A stretch of DNA of 64,000 bases, taken from contig JANQBS010000049.1 in assembly GCA_033085395.1 (NCBI GenBank), positions 1-64,000 of the forward strand. The letters run 5' to 3'. Below are positions 56,243 through 64,000 of this stretch, piece by piece. Source of the stretch: Xanthoparmelia taractica (taxonomy: Eukaryota > Ascomycota > Lecanoromycetes > Lecanorales > Parmeliaceae). The position numbers and the translations under genes are program-made. Under the pieces are notes generated by a model. That model was not told the origin of the DNA. It did no database searches and saw only the letters and a list, made by a program, of their open reading frames with translations. Numbering within the stretch: the first letter of the stretch is position 1; every line of letters begins with the position of its first letter.

Positions 56243-57083
56243 ATGCGTGTGCTTTGCTTGCATGGCGCCGCAGCCAATGACAACGTAACATGCTCTTGAA
56301 TCCTTGTTTCACGAACTTGCGAGTTGACTTGACCATCGTACTGAATGCTGTCCAGGTATCACTATCACAAACTGGTACGCGCGCAACACTCGAGCTGCCA
56401 AGGAGGGAATCCCTCCCAAAGCAGAGATGCTGACAGAAACCAAATCCCAATAGCTCCATTCCGGTGAGAGCTGCGCCGGATCATAGGTGATGATATACTC
56501 GACTTTGCCTACCTTCAAGGCACTATAGAGTCCGAGCCATACCCGGGTAATTGCATCTAAATACCTGCCGTCATCAATTCTCGGTGTAATACCTCGGCTG
56601 ACGCCAGACAATAGGACTTGTCGAGCATTTTGGACCACCCTAGTACAGATACTGGGACGGAGATTCCCCATCCTCCGTCCTTGCGGCGGTGGATGCCGTA
56701 GCCTCCTCCATCAACACCAACAAACCGAACGTCATCTTCGCGCATTCCGAGGGTGGGGCCGCAGTTCTCTCAGCACTACTCTACCGCCCGTGTACAGTCA
56801 AGTGCCTCGTCCTTGGTTCTTGCATCCCGCCATTGAGCGAAGCGGGTCTAAGAGACTAGATATCTCTCTTTCGGGGATACCACTGATCCATACACCCACA
56901 CTTTTTATATATGGGGAGAAGGATCCGTTGGCACACTTCGTCAACTTCACAAAAGAACTTGTGAGTGAAAAGAACTTGGTCATGTACTCATGGAACGGCG
57001 GGCACAGCGTGCCTAATTCTAGCCAGCGAGGCATGTGGGAACAGGTAGCGCGCAAGACGGTGGAGATAGTGAACAAGGTGTAA
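56243..57083 (+). pseudogene. broken FSH1-family serine hydrolase
   Basis: The start MRVLCLHGAAAND (56243) is the FSH1 family opening. In shifting frames one then reads ALESLFHELAS-stop-LDHRTECCPG, then GITITNWYARNTRAAKEGI, then RYWDGDSPSSVLAAVDAVA and NVIFAHSEGGAAVLSALLYR with the nucleophile Ser. The intact last part (from about 56830) is RLDISLSGIPLIHTPTLFIY, GEKDPLAHFVNF (Asp) and SWNGGHSVPNSSQ (His). Frame changes lie at about 56285 and about 56835, with stops at several points between. The catalytic Ser, Asp and His codons all survive, but not in one frame. In other fungi, FSH1-type hydrolases such as LovG release the product of a highly reducing PKS that lacks a thioesterase. The PKS 1.5 kb away fits that, but the link is inference. 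Confidence 0.75.
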
Positions 57084-59244
57084 ATAGCGAGCTGTTTGCG
57101 GGCGGCCTCCTAACATCCAATTACATCTTTATTGCCCAAGACCTCGCGAAAGCTCCAATGCTTCAATCTCGATCGTAAAATATGAATGCGAAGCCCGCCA
57201 TCAGACAGTGATAGAGATGCGCACTTCCAACTTAGTCGGGTCCGCAACAGATGACTGCGCCGCCGTGATTGTCCCGCCTTGAATAAAATGTATTTAGATC
57301 AGCGTCACTGCCTTTCACCCACTTTCATCGTACTCGCTAAGGGCAAGGAGGAATTTTCCGTCCAGATCTTCCACCAGGCAACCGCTCGTCTCCCAATGTC
57401 CGATAAGCCTAGTTTACCTGGAAAAAGTTCGTCGTCGGTGTGACACGGAATGCGCCACCTAAAGGTCGTTCCTGATGGGTAACCTATGAGATCACATTGA
57501 AAATTTAGCTGCGTATTTCTCCGAACACCAAAGTGCGGAAACAGTAGCTCCGAGTGGATGAATGGGCTCGATCGAGCATGAGCGGGAAAGATTAGGCAGT
57601 AGATAGGCAGTGAGCCATCTCATTGAGACATAATTGAAAAATGCACTGTCTGCATCATCGTGCCTCGAGGATTGAAGCGGCACGCAGATACGAAGCGCAT
57701 GTGTGCTTCTGCAAAGCTTGGCTGCTATTTCTATCCTGTGTATTAAGTGGTCCACAGGTTTGTGCGTGGGATCGACCTTGCAATCGAAATAGAAGTACAG
57801 AGTACAGAAAGTGCGCGTCCAACTGAGTCCGGATTGGATGCGGCTAACCCTTGCAGCATTATACGCAATGTGGGCGCTTACGCAGCAACCTGCATTACCC
57901 GTTTTTCCAGCAAATGCAACCTACCCCTCAGCGTCCTGTCTCCGTCTTTCGCTCCTCATCCTTATCTTGCGTACTATACGGGGTAAGATCGTCGGACAGA
58001 GACATCTATAGTGCGCACGCCGCAGAAGGACTAGGAGCAACTTCTCCCTGTTGTTCTAGCGCGCTGGTCAGAAAATGCCACCTCTTTCATGTACGAGTAC
58101 CACCGGGCAGGAGAGTGAGAAAACTACACGGAAGTTGGGGAACAAATCCTCCGTCCTTCTGGATCGATGGCAACGACCGCCAACGTATCAACGCTAATTC
58201 AAAATCCGATGCCGAAATCCGATGATCAACCTGTACAATGTTGAAAATGCGATATCGTCTTGCAGCATATGCAGCATTGGTTAATAGCTTGCGTTAAAGA
58301 CTTGGTAGCTATGGGACCCTTAGCTTATTGACCCTTGTCGGATCTATTATCTCTGCCATTTTGCACGGGAGTAGTTTGGAAGGGGTACCCCAGCCCAGCC
58401 GGACTCTGGTCTACAGGTTTTGCATATGCTCCGTTCTACCCCGGATGAGGTGGGTGTATATGTTCAGCATATGCCTAGAATAATATACGAATTATATCAA
58501 AGTTCTAAGACATACACTAAGCAAATGCATGAAGTACTACAAAGTACCGTCCCGGAAGCTGAGACACATAGTATATTTTAGGCATATGCTCTCTACCCCC
58601 AATGAAGTCTCTGTATATGCGGAACGTATCCACTCTACCCCCGATGAGTCGCATATGCTTTGCACATTTCTACCCCTGCCGAGCTGTGTCCCCGATGAGC
58701 ATATACCTTGGATACGTCTACCCCTGCCGAGTCTTAGTCTACCCCTTCCGAACCATGTGCCCCCATTTTGATAGGTCATTTAACCCCCCAGCCGCGGGCG
58801 GAACCCCACCTTGGGAACTCTTAATCACTCAGCCCTGGTTTAACCCTAAATCAATGTAACATGCTCAGCTCGAGGCTGAACTGGGGCTGGGTGACTGGGT
58901 GGGAGGGTGGGGGTTCCGGGCGGGGTGAGGGTCTGACTGGGAGTGGTTCTACTTAGGCAACTGATGCCTAGGCTACCATTCAACATTCCAGGATATCTTC
59001 GGCCGAGAGACGCGGCATCCAAATCCATCCAACTGTCCCCGTAGATCTTCCACTCAGAGGAGAGGTTAGCTGATCCACGAATTCTCTGCAGTGGCACAAT
59101 CGCTTTGGAAGAACGGTCTCATCATGTAAGATTGAGATAGGTTTGACTAGTACTAGGTAACATCTCGTAAGATCGACATTGATCTAGATTGATCTGGAAA
59201 CGATATAGAGAACGATGGAGTTCTGAAAAGATAGTTATTCTTAA
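57084..59244. other. intergenic region with repeat
   Basis: No gene is supported. Open frames at 57492-57755, 57747-57986 and 57851-58225 have no motif. The right half carries the GCATATGC-family repeat (58380-58700), followed by a C-rich then G-rich pair of arms (58780-58930, sharing GGAACCCC / GGGGTTCC) that can fold back. Confidence 0.5.
58380..58700 (-). repeat. dispersed GCATATGC-family repeat, copy 3 (empty site for the 458-bp MITE)
   Basis: On the minus strand it carries GCTCGGCAGGGGTAGAAAT (58684-58666) directly followed by GTGCAAAGC, with GCAAAGCATATGCGACTCAT (58663-58644) continuing, both exact matches to copy 1. Further GCATATGC motifs lie at 58417-58425, 58469-58478 and 58582-58590. 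CTACCCC(C)GATGAG-like phrases recur at least three times within the copy, so it has internal direct repeats. Confidence 0.75.
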
Positions 59245-60513
59245 CTATGCTAAAGTCTCCTTGGCTCTAACGAGTAGCCCTAAGAAGTCATCCACGCTCT
59301 TTCCCTCGTATGCCACACCGTAAGGCCCTTTTTGCCCACCGTAGTACTTATATCTCAGTTGGACCGGCGGCTCCAACGTTCCTCTCACGCGCCTATCCGC
59401 CTGTACCCGGCCATGTCCTGGTCTGGGCTCTTCCGACCCTGGTACCACCGGGTACCTATCGTCAGCCGCGAGCGAAGAGTAAGCGACGTGGGCTCTCTCC
59501 ACATGGTCGCTCGGTTCGAAAATAAAGAGCAAAGAAACCTGTTCTAGACGATGCATCTTCCCAACCAAGCGTTCAAAAACCATATCCCATGATTTTCCGC
59601 CCTCTTTATCATCGCTCTCGCGCTGAAGTTGAATATACTGTAGGCTTAGGGTGCGAAGGGTAGTACAGTGCTGAAGTAGGAATCGGGATAGAGCTAATCC
59701 ATTCAAGGTGGCGGAATCGAGTGACAGATTTTCCAGGGCACAAAAGGGGCCTAGTGCTGCAAGGCGCGGAAAGAAGGCGTGATTTTCTCCAAGTTCCAGC
59801 TGCAGCGAGAGGTGTCTAAGTCCAGGCGTGTTATCAAGAAGAGTCAGAACCCACTCGTACTGGTTTGATGTCAAGGCGAAGCGAAAATTGAGAGACTCTA
59901 GGGATTTCCATGACGTCAGTGCTGTACCGTGCTCCTCTGCGCAATGCAGAAATAGCGGTAGCAATCGCTCGGAGCTCAGTCTACTAGAACGACTCTCTTG
60001 AATTTCGATTGTAAAGGATGCGATTTGGAGATTGATGTTGACAACGATGTAATACACTATGGAGACCACACCGCCAGGGGTTAGCCAGGCACTCTCACTC
60101 GGCATGCCGTTTTCGTCATAATTGTCGATGTGGAAAGAGCGGCAGTTGACGAGCTTGTCTCTTAAAAGATCTCGAAGCATGCCAGCAGCACCGTCAAGAG
60201 GGTCCATTAAGCCCCCGGAAGAGTAGCGATTCCATTCGAATCCCCGCCCCAAAGTGCCTTCCTGGTCGCCCCGAAAGCGCAGATTTTTGACATGGGGCGC
60301 AAGATGCGCTGATTCGGAGATGTTTGATAGCTTTTGGAGACTTTGAGCAGTCAGATCCGTCTTCACGAGATCAAAGAGCTTGGCAAAGGTCCTGAGGGAC
60401 TTCTTGTATAGATCTCTGCACACTAGGCGGAGGGAGAACAGCTCCTGGCAGTCAAGGTTGCTAGCGAGAAGCTGGACGATCTCAATCGATAACTGTAGTA
60501 GATTTGCGGGCAT
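59245..60513 (-). CDS. F-box protein with leucine-rich C-terminal region
   Basis: The start was placed at Met 60513 (MPANLLQLSIEIVQLLASNL), giving 422 residues; the open frame extends 63 codons further upstream, but that part is low-complexity and lacks homology features. Residues 1-45 are an F-box (LSIEIVQLLASNLDCQELFSLR, written here as overlapping parts: LSIEIVQLLASN and LDCQELFSLRLVCRDLY), which would bind Skp1. The remainder has repeated Leu-rich strands (LRHLSLQLELGENH, LENLSLDSATLNG, LRTLSLQYIQLQRE), suggesting a degenerate LRR substrate-binding part as in many fungal F-box proteins. The C-terminus from about residue 350 changes to a Pro/Gly/Arg-rich composition (PGSEEPRPGHGRVQADRRVR), which could hide a frame error or unspliced intron before the final YKYYGG...DDFLGLL segment. 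Function beyond SCF-type recognition is unknown. Confidence 0.75.
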   Translation of the reverse strand: MPANLLQLSIEIVQLLASNLDCQELFSLRLVCRDLYKKSLRTFAKLFDLVKTDLTAQSLQKLSNISESAHLAPHVKNLRFRGDQEGTLGRGFEWNRYSSGGLMDPLDGAAGMLRDLLRDKLVNCRSFHIDNYDENGMPSESAWLTPGGVVSIVYYIVVNINLQIASFTIEIQESRSSRLSSERLLPLFLHCAEEHGTALTSWKSLESLNFRFALTSNQYEWVLTLLDNTPGLRHLSLQLELGENHAFFPRLAALGPFCALENLSLDSATLNGLALSRFLLQHCTTLRTLSLQYIQLQRESDDKEGGKSWDMVFERLVGKMHRLEQVSLLFIFEPSDHVERAHVAYSSLAADDRYPVVPGSEEPRPGHGRVQADRRVRGTLEPPVQLRYKYYGGQKGPYGVAYEGKSVDDFLGLLVRAKETLA

Positions 60514-61918
60514 TTTGATTAGGAAATTAACTTGGTGAAGTGGAATTTGGCATATTGACTCGATATGTGACGTGTAGGATGGCAGGTAGAAAAGGGTCGT
60601 CGTGGGGATACTGCTTATCGACTGCCGTGTCGATGACTTTGGATATCGCAGCGAGCTGCGTGATTGTCCGAAGCTCAGGCAGAACCGAGTACAGAATGTC
60701 AAAGTAGGACACTTGGGGAGTGGTGGGACTCTGCGTTCAGGATCAAAGCATCGGCTTTGCTACGCCTCGCATCAGCTGAAACGCGCGAGACAAGGCGAGC
60801 TGAGTGGCATGGTGTGATAGCACCTGACCTTGGTAGGCTGGTGGGGTGCAGGCAAGACATATGCAAATCCCTCTGAACTGGTGGCTGTATCTTTTGACCT
60901 TAATGGAGGGGTATTCAAAGGAAAAGGGAGAATAGACTGAAAAAGCAGCAGGTTTCGACGATTCTACGCCTTACAGCTGCTTGAGCAAAGCCCTTAACGC
61001 AACGAATGAAGATAACAAGAGCATAAGCCGGAAATCACTACATTTTATCGCAACCACACCTGATAAGCCCAGAGTTGGCACGGCACTTTGAAGGAAGATA
61101 TTGAAATAATGCCAAATACCTTCCTGCGTCAAACTATCAAATCACGTTCACAGATAGCCCACCTCGCTCGCAATAGATTGTTTCATCCGATTTCCTCGCA
61201 AATCGGTTTCGGTAGGAAGTGTGGTGGTGCCTTGATCTCCGAGTGGACACGCCTTGAGGTTTTCATGCATGGCTATGCAAAATAATGCAAGCAGTAGCTG
61301 ACTAATGATATTGGCAAATCGCAACTCTTGTACAGCTCTGCATAGCGGCTTGATTGCCTTGGAATTTTATGATTTTCAACTCAGTATGCATTTATGTCAC
61401 AGTCGATATGTTCGTCCAACGTGTGAAAGACGCAATACATGCCATGGACACTGGCCGCCATAGGGACAGAGCGAAGAGCACACAGAAAAACGACTTGACA
61501 TCAGACGTAACGAAATTTTTTGGGATACTGGCTACTCCCTGCGATGTAATGACCACATTAAGAAGAATGGCTGTCCCACAAAAGCCGTCCTACAGGATGT
61601 TGACTCGGTGTCGGATGTTGCATCCACATTATCAGGTCTTTCAGGATGCGATTCAGGGCTGTGAACCTGCCTTGCCGTCTTGGACCGTTGGTGGATGGTT
61701 AGGGGCTAATATCTTGCTCCGTACCTGATCACGAGGTCCTTTTTGTTGTCTCATCCTGGGCTCAAAAACCCCGTTCTCCTCGAGCTTGATTTACATTACA
61801 CCTTCCAGAAGTTAAAGGTATACTTGTTGACCTCGCATGTGAACTGAGGTTGTTTCCATATCTATTAGCAGTCCCAATTTACTGTCAACTCGACATATTT
61901 TTTGACGATCAGACCAGA
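60514..61918. other. intergenic region, no supported gene
   Basis: A 124-codon frame at 61354-61728 (plus) has no recognisable motif and no neighbour support, so I do not call it. The rest shows nothing notable. Confidence 0.45.
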
Positions 61919-63196
61919 ATGGGCTCTTATCCTTCGCTACATAGATTCCTAACACTGTTCCTCGGAATGCTTCTGCTTGCCACACAGCGTCATAGTACTC
62001 CTCTTGATGCGTAAATTTCTAAATCAGTCCGCGTGTGTAATATCGGCCCTAACTCGAGGTGCAGAGGAGTTTTGCCTCGGGCTTCTGATGCGCCCTACCA
62101 GCAGCTGGAAAGGTGAACTGGAGAGTTACAAGATCTCCGGGACAGCGTCAAGGACAAGGACAAATTAGATACAGGTACTGCCAAAGGGTATATGCTATGC
62201 CCTAACAAGGGTTCTCAAGCAGCGGTGTACGCTCCAACAGCATTCTACGGGTGCACTCTGGTTGTTATCGTGACTGGTCACGGCGTCGTTATAGGTCATT
62301 CCGCTCAAGAGACTACTGGCTCAGGAGCTTGCACAACAATGACGGATCCTAATGCGGTCAAAAATATACTGATTCCAAAATTGAACGTGGCAGAGGACGA
62401 GACTGATATGGAAGACCATGAGGACAAGAAAGCTTGGATAGTCTACTCCGATGATCTTCCCACAAATGCCCCGGGTTATAAAGCCATCATGGACGACCTC
62501 AAGGATCATATGGGTATTCAGGAAAGCAATATCAAATCGATATCATATCGAAGAGGGGGGGGGGAAGGAGGGAATACTGACAAAAAAGTGGTCCAATGGG
62601 TCCCGAAAGCAGATGGAACCGGTGCGACATTGACTGTGTACATCATAAGCGATACCCCCCAATTCGTTGATGATTACGACTGTCAAGGAAATCCGCTTTG
62701 CAACGGCAAACGCAGGAGGGACGGGCCAGCCTGTGCTCCTACCACCACAGCAGCATCAACAGGTCCATCGACCAGTCCGCTTTCCCAGACGGTGGCACCA
62801 GAAGACCCTCCAGTCAGTGCTAGCTGCGTTGCGAGTCCCACCACGGCCGTCAAGAACTCCCATGAGGGTGAGCTCAAGAAAGCAGCCAAGTATTTCTGCG
62901 AGGAATATGCCTCGAGCACTGTCACGACTTCTAGTGTGAACATTGCCCAGACTATCATCAGTGGAACTGTGGCGGAGTGTAGGGGGGTTGTGGATGTTGC
63001 GAGGCTTCATACGGGCACTGATAATGCGGACGATGTGTACGATATCAGTGTCATCTCGGTGGACAGGTGCACTCCAAATGGAGGGTTTAACCTTGCTACC
63101 CCTGTCGCCAATAATCAGTGTGCGGATATTCTGCACAGCGCCTGGCAGCAATGTCAGTACCTCGATACCATCCCCGTTGCGCTTCCCGGTTGCTGA
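61919..63196 (+). pseudogene. secreted protein of unknown function with one in-frame stop
   Basis: Exon 1 (61919-62010) encodes a signal peptide (MGSYPSLHRFLTLFLGMLLL). A 48-nt intron (62011-62058) with a CCTAAC branch site joins it to exon 2 (62059-63196). The combined frame closes but contains TGA at 62114-62116 (LER-stop-TGELQDL), after which it is open to the end: DSVKDKDKLDTGTAKGYMLC, VYAPTAFYGCTLVVIVTGHG, ATLTVYIISDTPQFVDDYDC, a Thr/Ser/Pro linker, then YDISVISVDRCTPNGGFNLA and NNQCADILHSAWQQC. The last block is a C-terminal pattern I recall from fungal secreted proteins, including some chitinase-like ones. If the TGA is real the gene is broken; a downstream Met (62192) would give 334 residues without a signal peptide. 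Confidence 0.6.
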
Positions 63197-64000
63197 TGAC
63201 CTCTAAGTAACAATCAAGGCCGCGGTGGATCGATAGCTGCAGGCTGTCTTGTCTACAGCATTGCCACAAAGTACTAGATGTTGGACGAGAATTGCCGTGG
63301 GTCGGCGTCTGAATGATCTGGGAGGAAGCCCAAGCCAGTTTACGGTTCCATGTTACGCCTTACTTCTGCTCTAGCTAAGAGCGAGTAGGCTTATCACTTC
63401 GCTAAGCAAATCAATACGGGAACATTCCTGCGCGCCTTGTCAGTCTGCGCCTAAACTTCGTTTCTTTCCATTTTGGTGGCCCCGGAGACTTGTTGGAATC
63501 TTTCTGTCGCTGCCTTTGACCGGTCTTATCGCTGCATGCGTCCCATTGAGGAAAAATAAAAAAGCAAAATTATGAGTCAATCTTTGCCCTCATCGCTTTC
63601 TGCTCATTGCTCGGATTGTTGTATACGGCCATACTATAGAAATTAACATGTCTAGTCCAGTTACTCCTCGTTGTTTATTGCTCTGTACTTACCCTTCTCC
63701 TTTTCTCATAGGATCTCTGGGACTTACAAGTACGACTAATTGTATCAATATGTCATCCTATCGTCTTTTTGAGATAAGCCGTCTACTGTGATGAACATGT
63801 AATAAGTAAAGTAGTTCGACGTAAGGCCTTGATTTACATAACTCCTGACCGACATGGAGCTGCATTATGACAATACTTCTGCACGACCCTCGTTGATCGA
63901 ACGATGCCTGCTTCGTGTTCAAAAGCTACAGTCTCGTAGGAGAAGGCGCAGCGCGAAAAATATCTACGAATGATTTGTTCGATGTCTTAATTCATTTCGA
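63197..64000. other. intergenic region at the right edge
   Basis: No frame, repeat or RNA gene is supported in the last 800 bases. Confidence 0.45.

Noticed and set aside
61354..61728. 124-codon frame on the plus strand
   Set aside because: No motif and no exon or neighbour support; composition is like the surrounding non-coding DNA.
1..64000. CRISPR array, rRNA or operon structure
   Set aside because: No regularly spaced direct repeats, no rRNA-like sequence, and the intron-rich genes show a eukaryotic nuclear genome.

Overview
This window is nuclear DNA of a filamentous ascomycete (Pezizomycotina). The signs are short GT-AG introns of about 47-130 nt with CTAAC/CTGAC-like branch sites, PTH11-type 'rhodopsin domain' proteins, a highly reducing polyketide synthase, several P450s, and AT-rich tracts that look like RIP (repeat-induced point mutation). 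Placement in Leotiomycetes is only a guess from the overall feel of the proteins.

Layout. (1) 1-6.8 kb is an AT-rich, RIP-degraded Ty1/copia retrotransposon on the minus strand: gag, integrase and reverse transcriptase remnants are readable. Its gag is split by a clean 261-bp insertion with a perfect 5-bp target duplication. (2) 8.8-23.4 kb is a compact housekeeping block: NF-X1/FAP1-type zinc-finger protein, BEM46-like alpha/beta hydrolase, proteasome beta-1 subunit, PHO80/PREG-type cyclin, translation factor eIF3b and a DEK-C/SWIB protein. I rebuilt the exons of five of these six genes by hand and the frames close; the NF-X1-type gene is a single uninterrupted ORF. (3) 25-64 kb is accessory DNA rich in decaying genes: two P450 pseudogenes, a broken DUF6601-like membrane protein, a highly reducing PKS with four in-frame stops, a broken FSH1-type serine hydrolase and a secreted protein with one stop. 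Between them lie apparently intact genes: two rhodopsin-domain receptors, one P450 and two F-box-like proteins.

The accessory half also holds small repeats. These are a 380-bp pogo/Fot1-like MITE with TA target duplication, a 458-bp TA-flanked MITE sitting inside a dispersed repeat whose other copy 26 kb away preserves the empty site, a third relative of that repeat, and a 15-bp-stem hairpin.

How it fits together: the PKS (KS-AT-DH-MT-ER-KR-ACP, no releasing domain), the FSH1-type hydrolase (a plausible separate releasing enzyme, as LovG is for lovastatin) and the P450s look like the remains of one secondary-metabolite locus that has lost function. Besides the stops, the PKS ketoreductase carries Cys where its catalytic Tyr belongs. 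I saw no CRISPR array, rRNA or convincing intact tRNA. Gene models were built by eye; splice sites are inferred from frame closure and family resemblance.
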